20,569 nucleotides of DNA. It comes from Fragilariopsis cylindrus CCMP1102 (taxonomy: Eukaryota > Bacillariophyta > Bacillariophyceae > Bacillariales > Bacillariaceae). Below the pieces are notes generated by a model. That model searched no databases, was not told where the DNA came from, and was given only the letters and a program-made list of their open reading frames with translations. Shown in pieces: positions 8,629-18,070 of this stretch (its first letter is position 1; each line of letters starts with the position of its first letter). The position numbers and the translations under genes were made by a program. Location of the stretch: contig FMBT01000204.1 in NCBI GenBank assembly GCA_900095095.1, forward strand, positions 1 to 20,569, read 5' to 3'.

Positions 8629-9045
8629 TCAAAACCACGAAGTCGTAGAGGAACGATATTCCATTAAAGAGGAAGAGAAGAAGAACACGCACAGTGCAAT
8701 AAAACCTGGGAAAGTTTGTAAAAAAGCACCAGCTACCGGTATATCGTTAGAATAATGATGTGCAATATTGAAAATCGGGGTAGTCTTAATATTACGCAGC
8801 GTCACAATCAAAAGTCGTACCAATCAATACTAAGAAACAAAGCCACACTATACCCCATCACCGATTTTATCTCGCGTTTTTTGATTTGTTGTTTCACTTT
8901 CTCATAATCATTGAAACGATGAGAGAAGGGACATCAGCGAAATGTCGCCGTCACCGTCTCCGCAATCAAGGAACTGGGAGCAGGATGAAGAAACAACCAC
9001 CAATTCTCGTCAGCATTGCGTTCTTCTACTTCTAAAATAGGACTA
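8629..9045 (-). pseudogene. Possible decayed coding region, family unknown
   Basis: Three minus-strand segments read as normal protein but lie in different frames. They are a segment at about 9035-8938 (with ADENWWLFLHPAPSSLIAET), one at about 8912-8808 (with DYEKVKQQIKKREIKSV, then a hydrophobic SVALFLSIDW), and one at 8823-8629 (with NDIPVAGAFLQTFPGFIAL). Together they could come from one membrane protein broken by indels. No start, splice sites or family could be fixed. Confidence 0.25.
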
Positions 9046-9430
9046 CTTTCAGTAGTTACTGGTAAAAAGTAGAACGTTTTGTCGTGATGTGCGAATACGG
9101 TTCTATTCCTTGCTGCGAAATCATATATGATATGATAAAAATTGCTAAATTGGATTGGATTTTGTCGTTGGATGTGTCTTTTTCGACGACGACGTCGAAG
9201 AGTGCTGTCAGTCGCCTTCCGATCGCCTTGAATACATCATAAGGAAACGCAGAGTACGTGCAGTATTTTATAGTCGATTTATTTCTATTTAAAACATTTC
9301 TATTTTTCGAAAAATATATCATAATTCCAAGTATGGGAGAGGAGCAAGAATAGTCGCATACTGTATTGCTGTTTTGTTGTATCATTTGGAGTATGGTGTA
9401 TCCATCAAAAGTAGTGTTGTAGTAGGAAAG

Positions 9431-9666
9431 TTAGACCGGACATTCTTGAACAGAGCAGCAAGTGCAACAATCACATAAGAAATTCTCGTCATAGCAGTCT
9501 GCTCCAAGTACTTCAAGAACTACTGTAGTGCAGTATTATTACATATTGCAACCGGCATACTTCCAGTGAAAGCATTGCCTTAGATTTAAAGTACCCGAAA
9601 ATCATCTAGATTAGCTAATTGTGTAGGGATAATTCCGGATAGACTATCATCCACATTTGTCTCAAT
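9431..9666 (-). pseudogene. Degenerate C-terminal tail of a leucine-rich-repeat protein
   Basis: Reading leftwards, the minus strand gives the LRR-like DDSLSGIIPTQLANLDDF, then two stops within a few codons. After these come GNAFTGSMPVAICNNTAL, another stop, and, in a shifted frame, EVLGADCYDENFLCDCCTCC with its own stop at 9433-9431. The GxIPxxLxxLxxLxxLxLxxNxFTGxMP pattern and the Asp-Cys..Cys-x-Cys-Cys-x-Cys-Cys tail are typical of extracellular LRR proteins of diatoms. No further repeats are seen above 9666. Several lesions in about 235 nt, with no upstream part, point to a gene fragment. Confidence 0.65.
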
Positions 9667-10373
9667 GCGAGTTTATGCGCCTAACTGAAACTACTTCTCA
9701 GGCATGCATAGATATGACATCCCTGTCCCCGCTCCAACACAGAATTACTACTCAGCCCCTCCTAGCGCTAGGATGTTACTACATGTGTAGTACTGCTTCT
9801 GGTTGCTAGACTTAAAGCTAAGCACACTCACTTCCTTGCTGCTATCAACCCCCCGTGTTAAACAACGTTGTGTCCTTATATAATATATATATATTACGAT
9901 TACTATGTATGAACTGAATGTTGTTGATTCACGGTCTGGCCAGCGTCAAAATATTACGTTCTTAGCAACAATGATGCAAGCTTTTGAATTGCTTCGTCAC
10001 TACGACACGACGACTTTGCTCTCGTGTTATTATTACGCTAAAATAGCCAAGAGGCAGTCACGTTAAATTTTTTACCGCGCCTAATTGTACAGTACTACGA
10101 CACGAAAAGCACAACAACCAAAAAGATGTGAACTAGTAAATCTTACGTTACTTCGTATTTCTTCACAACGCACATCTTAACTCCTTCTTCGTGTTTCGTT
10201 TTAATATTCTTGCTACACATCGCAAGAAGAAAGCTCGTCACAAGAAAGTACCAATACAGACCTCATTGTACTTGTATCGCACAGCTCGTCATTATAATAC
10301 AATCATAAGAAGACGAATCTAACAACTCAAATCTTTATTTATAACACAAGAAGACACCACAATAATTGCAATC
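9667..10373. other. Non-coding stretch upstream of the zinc-finger/HSF gene
   Basis: No gene was recognised. It contains a short AT tract (about 9882-9894) and presumably the promoter and 5' UTR of the gene starting at 10374. Confidence 0.45.
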
Positions 10374-12212
10374 ATGGGTGGTAGTGGAAAACAACAACAA
10401 AATGCGAATGTATCATCCTTTCGCGCTTTAACGTCGCTGTTTACTACGACGGGTACTAAACAGACGAAGACGAAAGCAACAAATAATAATACACGTCCTT
10501 CGTCTTATTCGTCTTCATTATCTAATACAAAACACACTTCTACTTCTTTCAACGAACGAAAGCCGCAAGCCAATAAAGCCGTCATCGCTACTACTACTGT
10601 TGCTGTTGCTGCTCGTCCTCCGCCGCCACCACCACCACAAGAACAAAACAGCCGCCGCCTGTACTACCGTCACGAAAATCAAGTCGTACTGGTATCAAGA
10701 GAAATTATAAACATATATTATTATCACAGGAACATGATAGTAATGATAATAATTCTCGTCAAAAAATAATGCGGCGACGGAAGATGATGATGAAAAAGAA
10801 GAAGATAATAATAGCAGTACCAATCATAATAAGCGGGATTATGGCAGCAGCAGCAACAGTAACAACAACACAGGGCAAAGAAGCAGAAGACGACACAAGA
10901 AGAAAAAAAATTAATTCTATCCCAAGGATTAAAGAATGTATGTATTGTGGTGAAAATTTTCATGCGAAAGGTATATCAAGACATTTATTAAAATGTGCAG
11001 AATTACAAAGGAAGAAGAAGAACAACAACAACAACGACGACGACGACGTAAAGTCATCATCCGCATCCACAGGATATAAAGAATGTCTTTATTGTGGTGA
11101 AACGTTTCATGTAAAAGGTATTACAAATCATCAAGTAAAATGTGCAGAATTGGATCATAGTCAAAGGAACAACAACAGCAACAAGGATAACGACATCATC
11201 GATGACGAAGAAGAATCATCATCATCAGAAGAAGAAGAAGAAGAAGAGGAGGAGGAGGAGGAGGAGGACGTCGAAGTAGGAGTCCGATGATAGTAGTGAA
11301 TCGTCGTCAGAAGAAGAGGAGGAGGAGGAGGACCACGATAACGATAACGATAACAATAACGGAGAACTCTCAGTAGATCAAAAACGTTGTTCTTTTTGCG
11401 GCAACGGATTCATATTAAAGGCTTTTCAAATCATATAAGATTTTGCAAAGGAACACTAGTAGAAGAAGAAGAAGAAGAAGCCAGTGATGATACTAATGAT
11501 GCGACAATAACGATGATAATGGCGAAGAAATGAGCAGTGAGTCGTCATCAACGAATGATGATGAAGATGGTGAAGATCAAGAAGATAATGATAATAATGC
11601 CGTCGCCTTAAAATACAGACAACAACGTACGAACGCACAAGGGAAAATACAATGTATTCATGGATGCGGAAATTGGTTCCACTACAGAGGATTATCAGCG
11701 CATCAATCATCGTGTAGAAAAAAATCATACAATAACAATAGCAATAACGATAATGAGGAAGTTGAAGATGAAGATGAAGACGAATGAATAGAAGAGATTG
11801 ATGACAATGATAGTACGAATACTACGAATGATAAGGATGATGGTGATGACAACGATGACGAAATGAGTAGTACATGTAGTAGTCAAAGGAAGCAATGTCT
11901 GTATTGTACAAAAGTATTTCACAGTATAAGATCACATGCAGCTCATGAAGGATGGTGTAGAAAACAAACTAATAAGAAGATCAACAACAACAACAACAAC
12001 GACATCGACTACGACGACTCCCTTAACGGTGATGTAGGGTACCAAAGGAAGGAATGGAAACAAATGAAACAATGTCCTTATTGTCCAAGAGAATTCCCTA
12101 ATATAAGAGCATTTGCAGCTCATTCAGGATGGTGTAAAAACAAAATCACGATGAAAATATCCCTAGAAACATCGGTGGTAACGGTGACGATGATAATGCG
12201 CCCTTTTTTGCT
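10374..12212 (+). CDS. N-terminal part of the zinc-finger/HSF gene: six C2HC fingers, frame-broken
   Basis: This region encodes six related zinc fingers. Fingers 1 (10937-10996) and 2 (11084-11143) are C-x2-C-x11-H-x3-C, with a shared CGExFHxKGI core. Finger 3 (11388-11446) lacks one base in its middle. Finger 4 (11653-11715) is C-x3-C-x11-H-x3-C. Fingers 5 (11896-11958) and 6 (12073-12135) are C-x2-C-x12-H-x3-C, both ending HxGWC. The linkers are Asn/Asp/Glu/Ser-rich, and the start at 10374 gives a Ser/Thr/Gln-rich leader with seven prolines. Frame breaks occur near 10640, 10760, 10905, 11280, 11420 and 11505, plus an in-frame TGA at 11785-11787. After finger 6, one extra A in the A-run at 12136-12140 gives CKKQ, matching CRKQ after finger 5, and joins the downstream frame, which opens just there. 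So I infer one gene with the entry that follows. A decayed separate gene is the alternative. Confidence 0.65.
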
Positions 12213-14708
12213 ATGAACAACCAAACAAAGGATGACGATGATGAAGATAAATCCCAAGAAAGCGACTACTGTTCCGCAAGACAGGCAGACGACGACGACG
12301 ACGATGATGATGATGTTGCAGAAATCGCCGATGATGATGTTGACAGGATCGCGAAGTATTATGAAAAAGAGAGTGAAGATGATGACGGCAACGAAAGAAA
12401 CAAGATGACACCGATGACAGACGATGATGGCGACACTAGTCCGAATAATTTGGTGAAAACCGACCTTGAAAAGAAGAAAAGCGATGGATATTGTTCTTCA
12501 CCGGATTCGAAGTCAATATTGAAGCATGCAACAGGACAACGTATGTCGTCACCACTACCACCACCACCACCGCGAAGTAAAACTGACAGTAAAGAAAACG
12601 ACGGTGATGTAAGTAGTAAAAAAATGTCTCCACTTAGTAACGATAACCCCAACGTTGAGAGCGAAAATAACACTGTCCGACCAATTATGAAGAATGGCGT
12701 TGTATACTACAAAAATTTAGTCAATACCAATGACGTCGTACTCGGTCGCGGTGGTGCCGCACATAATAGTCCCGGAAATGTTTGGTTTCGAAGGCTAGTC
12801 AAATACAATCAAACCCTATACGCTACGGTCCCAAAGCATACCAAACTACTAGTCGCTAGGTCGATCATTCATGCCGTCCTGGATCGAAAACCCGTCGGAG
12901 GAAGATTCATGACAAACGGAAAAGAAAAAGGTCACGAGGATGGTAACCAAGACACCGAAGATCATGGTGCGTCTGAAATAACGACACACGATTCAGATCT
13001 GTCTGGACCATGGAAAATCATAACATACGATCAAGCTGTTGCAAAGGCATCTCAGGCCCTACGGGACCGTAAAGGATTTTGTCCACCACCCTCGACGGAA
13101 GCCTGGGAAATCGCTGAGAAGGCATCATCTCTTGTCAAGTCTGACCAGGATATTAATCACATTAGACATAATCTATCCAATCTGACAACCCTTCTTGTGA
13201 AGACAGCAGGACTTACGTTGTTTGCTGACTGCAAATGGGAGCAATCAATGGATGGTGTCGTTACAAGTTCCAGTCCCATCACTTTGAATTCTGATGGCCT
13301 TCCAGCAATGGGTTCAAGTGATAATGGCTTACCAACGATGGATTCTTGGTGGCCGAGTGGGTCGTTACCATCAGGAGAAAAACAGTGGACAGCACCACAG
13401 AATACCCAGGCAGCAGCAAAGCCTCAGCTGTCGCCAACAGAATCCCAGGTAATAGAAACATCCAAGCCATTGCCATCATCGTTCTTGTCGTCCGTATCTG
13501 CGAATGAAAGTAGTTCACAACCTCTTGATCAGTCCAAAAAAGATCGAGAACGTGGCCTACAGAATAGCAACCAGCATGCGAGTGCAAACGATGGGCATAG
13601 CCTGAAAGATATGAAACGTGAACGAGAACGTGAACTCCAAGATGGTAAACATCGAACGAAATCAAACAATGTTTCTTCACGGAATTTACGAAAGGACAAA
13701 AAGTATGCCATAGTCGAACGGAAGTCGAAGAGGAAATCCCGTTGTGGAACATGTAAAGCCTGTACAAGGAATGATTGTGGTAAATGCAAATTCTGTCTCG
13801 ACAAGCCCAAGTTTGGAGGTCCCGGCAAGAGCAGACAGGTGTGTGTGAAGAGGGCCTGTCCAAATCCTCGATTTTTGGAGATTACCGTGAAAACACCAGC
13901 AACAAATAAAACACCAGCGAAAGAAATGGCACTAGTAAACGTACCAGCTAAAACAAAAGATACCGTTAAAAAGTCTGGGAAAGAAAAAGCACAAGCGAAG
14001 GAAATAGCACCAGCAATACCAAAAGCATCAGCAACATCGCCACCGCCACCTCCACCACCACCACCACGACCACCACGACCACCGCTAATATTACCAAACG
14101 GTGCTCACTATTATCATCAGATATTATACGGTCCCCAGAAGAAATCTCAGAGTGAGAAGAATAGAAACAGCCATGCGATGCAACAACAGCATCATGAGAA
14201 GGTAACACCTTCTCCTGCCCAAAGAATCAATGGGGCAGCACAACAGAAAGTTAAGCTTCAGTACACGAATGGAAATTCTTTTCCCCATAAATTGTACAAT
14301 CTTATCGAACATGCATCCTGGAACGGTCATGGGGACATCATTTCTTGGTCCGAACAGGGTTGCGCGTTCATCATTCATGATCACGCTCGATTGGCATCGG
14401 AGCTTCTTGGTTTGCATTTTACTTGTCACAGCGAAAATCATGCTCCGTTTATCCGACGAATCATCGATTGGAATTTTTTGAAAATCAGTCCTTGTTCGAT
14501 CAAATCTCACTCACCCGGTGGGTTGTCTTTCATGCACCCTTTCTTTCAACGAGGGAGAACAGATAATCTCAATAAAGTCACCCGAAGGAAAGGCGAACGA
14601 ACGAAAGAAGAACGCATGGAAGATAATGAAGATAATAATAGACAACCGACTTTCAACGAAGAAGATGGATATGACAGTGAAAGCAGCGGAGAATCATTGG
14701 TATTTTAA
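12213..14708 (+). CDS. DUF6824 + CXXC zinc finger + HSF-type DNA-binding regulator
   Basis: Intact frame of 831 codons from the ATG at 12213. The true start is probably far upstream, because the frame is open back to 12137. Residues about 170-288 match DUF6824 (NDVVLGRGGAAHNSPGNVWF, then VGGRFM, and YDQAVAKASQALRDRKG after a hydrophilic insert). Residues 505-553 are a complete CXXC zinc finger, with cysteines 511, 514, 517, 522, 525, 528, 544 and 549 and the KFGG motif at 533-536. This family binds unmethylated CpG in other eukaryotes. A proline run lies near 609-625. Residues about 688-785 are an HSF-type domain (FPHKLYNLIEHA, GHGDIISW, HPFFQRGR), but helix 3 reads HAPFIRRIIDWNFLKI instead of the usual SFxRQLNxYGF. 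It should act in the nucleus as a DNA-binding regulator; its targets are unknown. Confidence 0.9.
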   Translation: MNNQTKDDDDEDKSQESDYCSARQADDDDDDDDDVAEIADDDVDRIAKYYEKESEDDDGNERNKMTPMTDDDGDTSPNNLVKTDLEKKKSDGYCSSPDSKSILKHATGQRMSSPLPPPPPRSKTDSKENDGDVSSKKMSPLSNDNPNVESENNTVRPIMKNGVVYYKNLVNTNDVVLGRGGAAHNSPGNVWFRRLVKYNQTLYATVPKHTKLLVARSIIHAVLDRKPVGGRFMTNGKEKGHEDGNQDTEDHGASEITTHDSDLSGPWKIITYDQAVAKASQALRDRKGFCPPPSTEAWEIAEKASSLVKSDQDINHIRHNLSNLTTLLVKTAGLTLFADCKWEQSMDGVVTSSSPITLNSDGLPAMGSSDNGLPTMDSWWPSGSLPSGEKQWTAPQNTQAAAKPQLSPTESQVIETSKPLPSSFLSSVSANESSSQPLDQSKKDRERGLQNSNQHASANDGHSLKDMKRERERELQDGKHRTKSNNVSSRNLRKDKKYAIVERKSKRKSRCGTCKACTRNDCGKCKFCLDKPKFGGPGKSRQVCVKRACPNPRFLEITVKTPATNKTPAKEMALVNVPAKTKDTVKKSGKEKAQAKEIAPAIPKASATSPPPPPPPPPRPPRPPLILPNGAHYYHQILYGPQKKSQSEKNRNSHAMQQQHHEKVTPSPAQRINGAAQQKVKLQYTNGNSFPHKLYNLIEHASWNGHGDIISWSEQGCAFIIHDHARLASELLGLHFTCHSENHAPFIRRIIDWNFLKISPCSIKSHSPGGLSFMHPFFQRGRTDNLNKVTRRKGERTKEERMEDNEDNNRQPTFNEEDGYDSESSGESLVF

Positions 14709-15004
14709 AAAAATTAGGCAAATAGAAACAACAAATTTCGAAGATTAGATTTTAAACTATAGATATGCTTCATATTTATGCTTCGATGAAGTGAATAACG
14801 AAAGTATAGTAAGAACAGATAGGGAAAGAGTATAAAATGGAATAAATCACAACAACAATAATACTGATGGTATTTGGTTTTGTATATACCGGTCATGTCG
14901 TGTGTTATTATTTTGATCCGCACATGATCGAAAGGGAATGAAAAGGAGTATGGTGTATTTTTTGTTCAGATAGATTTCTACGGTAGTGAATTGGGCCTTA
15001 CATA

Positions 15005-15030
15005 ATATATATATATACATATATATATAA
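15005..15030. repeat. AT dinucleotide microsatellite
   Basis: Two AT tracts separated by a single C, followed by AAAC units. Confidence 0.8.
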
Positions 15031-15783
15031 ACAAACAAACACATGCATGCATATACAACCATAAATTAGATTATTGATTATTGTATTACACGAAAAACTA
15101 CTTCTACAGTACCAAAAAACAAACGCAATGCATAATATGTATTCGAATAAAGATAGATCATTCTTTTTTTATTTCAATTATCAAACCGTTTCTTATCTTC
15201 TAGTACAATGGGACTAAAAAACTGACGCATCTTGCTGTTACTGCTGCTGCTATTTGGCTGCTTGCTCTCCTTCTCTTCAATATAGATGATCATGGCGGTT
15301 CAGTCACAGTTCTCTTCATCGTGTACTCATCTTTCTCTTTTCTCGTACACGACAGAGTAAGCCACGATCCATATCAAATAATGCATGTCATCAATGTATG
15401 GGTCACACTGCAAAAGTAAGTCATACAGTAGTACTGTTCTATTTTTGAATTGTCAAATCTTGACGTTGATATACCTGCCAGATCTCGACACCAAACATTT
15501 TTCTTCTTTTGCTTCCTTCTCGAATAGTAGAACCATGATAGTATGGACCCACTCTATTTGATTTTTTTCTATTCTATTGATTTTTCTACAACATTCTTGA
15601 ATTCTGATCCTGTCGATTCCTTTGGAGAAGCTTTTGGGAATACACGTGGGTGGTGGTATGGAATGAAGCTTGCGGAACATACAATTTTGTACAAATAAAT
15701 GGTCAGAAGAATGTACTGTAGATGCAGTGACATTTATTGTACGAATTTGTAGCAGTAAATAAGGTCCTCATATTTGAAATTCA

Positions 15784-15996
15784 TGTAATTGTGTTGGAGA
15801 TGATTGGTATATTGTGGTCGAAAATGTTGACATTGTTCTTGAATTTGATATGATCGACTGCAATGTACCGGTATGTATGATGGAATTTATTGGTGGTGCT
15901 CCAATAAACGGAGGTAGTTATGTTCGTATTTTATTTTTCCATAGCCCCGGAATAATTTTTTTGGTGGAACCTCAAAATGGATCAGACTATCATTAA
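15784..15996 (+). CDS. Candidate orphan exon or gene fragment
   Basis: The plus strand is open for about 70 codons before the TAA at 15994-15996 and reads as plausible folded protein: CVGDDWYIVVENVDIVLEFD, then MMEFIGGAPINGGSYVRI. An ATG at 15814 lies inside the protein-like stretch, so this would be a C-terminal exon or fragment. No matching upstream exon was found and no family is recognised. Confidence 0.2.
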   Translation, partial: CNCVGDDWYIVVENVDIVLEFDMIDCNVPVCMMEFIGGAPINGGSYVRILFFHSPGIIFLVEPQNGSDYH

Positions 15997-16150
15997 TTAG
16001 TGATAATTAATAGCAACTCTACTGCGGTGGCTGTTTTGTTCTTTTTGGTATGATATGATATGCTACTGCGGATGAATGTGTGTGTTTGCTACTTCGAGTG
16101 AAAAAAGAAAATCTATTAACTTGATGTGTGTTTGTTTTACAATATAATTA

Positions 16151-16180
16151 TCACACAAAGTGTGAGACACAAAGTGTGAG
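16151..16180. repeat. Palindromic 14-nt tandem duplication
   Basis: ACACAAAGTGTGAG occurs twice head to tail (16153-16166 and 16167-16180). The first copy is part of a palindrome, TCACAC-AAA-GTGTGA (16151-16165). Confidence 0.6.
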
Positions 16181-16597
16181 TAAGTGCGTTCCACCAAAAA
16201 AATGGGAACATATTTTTTTTATCGCCTCAAATTAAGGGGGTTACGGTATTCCAGATTCCTATATTTTTCATAACTACAGCAATATTCTTTAAATGCACAG
16301 GGCCATACCCAGCAAGATAATGTAATGTACAACGCCGAGGCTACGCTGCAATAATTACTATTATGCATGACTGAGACTCAGCAGTCACTCGAATGACAAA
16401 ATGAATTTTTGAATCGATACTGTACGGTAATCATGCTATGCTAGTTTAATACACAAGAAGAAAACGACAACATAAAAATATCTCATTCTCTTAACGGACG
16501 TTAGCAATAATGACTGCAGGAGTAACTTACTGAAGCTGACAGATAGAACAATTATCACAAGATAACAAGCAAGAGGGGTACGACGCTGATAATAATC

Positions 16598-18070
16598 ATG
16601 AATACTCTCGACGATTATCTCGACGACGATGAACAACAACAACGAGAATTCAATGACAGGGGGGATTATAATCCTAATGACAATAATGAGTATTATGACA
16701 ACAACAATGACAATGAAACTGGCAATGAAAATGAAAATGAACAACCAGATGAACGATTTGTTGTTCATATGAATTTGCGTCGACTATTATATCGTATGGA
16801 ACGTTATGAAAATTTTATTACTATTATTGATAATGACGACAACGACGACGACGACAATCAGAATCATCAATCGTGGCATTCATTATTATTACGTGCACAA
16901 CTATGCCAAGACTTATGGGAACAGGTAGCAGCATATAATGTTGGTGATACTCACGATGATGAACGAAAGATTGACTATCGTAAATTATCTACTAGAGTAG
17001 ACAGAGCATGCCGTCGTGCACGTGATATTGCTGATCAAGTAAAGCAAAATGAAAAACAAGAAGGAAAAGTTGATCTAGTAGAAAGTTTGTTCTTTCCAGG
17101 AAGTAATAATGATGATGATGGAAGTATCGATGATGAGGACGATAATAATAACAGTTTACCTATGACTTTAGAAGAAGAAGTGGAGGAGGAAGAAGTGCAG
17201 GAGGAAGGTGAAGATTCTTCTTCGGATGACAACAACAACAATAATACTGCATCATCAAATACTATTAATGCTAATACACGTTCACGTAGTAAAAATAAGG
17301 AATTGCAAGAATTACAAGAATCACAACGTGAACAAATGGAGGAGGCAATCTCAATCATGGCATGTCAAATGAAGGAGGCCACGAAAGGGATACAAACAAC
17401 TATTAAGAAACAAACTGAATCGACATTAGATCAATTAGAAGATGTGGCAGAACAAAATATGATCGATGTCTCCGAAGTTGCTCAAAATGTCAAACAACAT
17501 CATGTCACACAATCGAAATCCAATTGGGGTTCGTGGACAACAATTATATTATTAGTGGGTATATTTGTCTTTACATTCCTCACAATATTCACTATACCAA
17601 AATCATCGAAATCCTTGTATAGAACAGATGGTAGATCAAGTATACCAATTCGAATATTAAAAAAAGCAACAAACGGTATTCAATCAATATTATCATCATC
17701 ATCATCTATTATGTCAAAATTTCGTGACGATAATGAGGATGATGATGAGGATAACGATTCGTCTTCGTCGTCGACCACTACTACTAAAACCTGTAAGAGT
17801 GATGATTATATATGTCTTGTTGCTGCTCAAAAGGAAAAAGAAGACAACAATAAGGATGATTGGAAACATGAAGAACAACAACAAAAAGAAAAAGAACGAT
17901 TAGATGAAATTGTTCAGAATATGAAGACGAAGAAGAAGAAAAACAGAAACGTGATGGTGACGATGAAGGATTGCAGGACAAAGAAGAAGAAGAAGACAGG
18001 GTGTCAGACAATCCTTGGGGTATTGATCCTGAAGAGGAAATTGAAGAGGAAGAAGAAAAGGTGCAAGTAG
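16598..18070 (+). CDS. USE1: USE1-like SNARE (N-terminal part of a SNARE-ankyrin gene)
   Basis: The frame starts at the ATG at 16598. After an acidic Asn/Asp-rich leader, residues about 53-64 read MNLRRLLYRMER, like the conserved start of USE1, an ER-localised SNARE for Golgi-to-ER vesicle fusion. A helical N-terminal region follows, then a coiled coil from about residue 235 (ELQELQESQREQMEEA, then IKKQTESTLDQLEDVAEQ). The segment VKQHHVTQSKSNWGSW leads to a transmembrane segment (about 313-335, IILLVGIFVFTFLTIFTI). This order and spacing match the SNARE motif and tail anchor of USE1. TLDQL may hold the zero-layer Asp. USE1 normally ends at the anchor; here the frame continues. Near 17919 it should shift by one base into the frame of the next entry, so the Lys-rich residues up to the stop at 18070 are probably not real. 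Confidence 0.7.
   Translation: MNTLDDYLDDDEQQQREFNDRGDYNPNDNNEYYDNNNDNETGNENENEQPDERFVVHMNLRRLLYRMERYENFITIIDNDDNDDDDNQNHQSWHSLLLRAQLCQDLWEQVAAYNVGDTHDDERKIDYRKLSTRVDRACRRARDIADQVKQNEKQEGKVDLVESLFFPGSNNDDDGSIDDEDDNNNSLPMTLEEEVEEEEVQEEGEDSSSDDNNNNNTASSNTINANTRSRSKNKELQELQESQREQMEEAISIMACQMKEATKGIQTTIKKQTESTLDQLEDVAEQNMIDVSEVAQNVKQHHVTQSKSNWGSWTTIILLVGIFVFTFLTIFTIPKSSKSLYRTDGRSSIPIRILKKATNGIQSILSSSSSIMSKFRDDNEDDDEDNDSSSSSTTTTKTCKSDDYICLVAAQKEKEDNNKDDWKHEEQQQKEKERLDEIVQNMKTKKKKNRNVMVTMKDCRTKKKKKTGCQTILGVLILKRKLKRKKKRCK

Larger units (their letters stand above)
14709..16597. other. Mostly non-coding stretch between two large genes
   Basis: No clear gene. It holds an AT microsatellite (15005-15030), a CTG-rich patch (15231-15250), a candidate exon-like frame (15784-15996), a palindromic 14-nt tandem duplication (16151-16180), and the flank of the SNARE gene. 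Confidence 0.45.

Noticed and set aside
9056..9385. Minus-strand frame of 109 codons starting at an ATG.
   Set aside because: No domain or signal is visible and codon use looks random. It lies between other remnants, so it may be part of the decayed region, but nothing supports it as a gene.
13279..13863. Minus-strand frame of 194 codons.
   Set aside because: It is antisense to the CXXC part of the HSF gene, whose plus-strand domain is certain.
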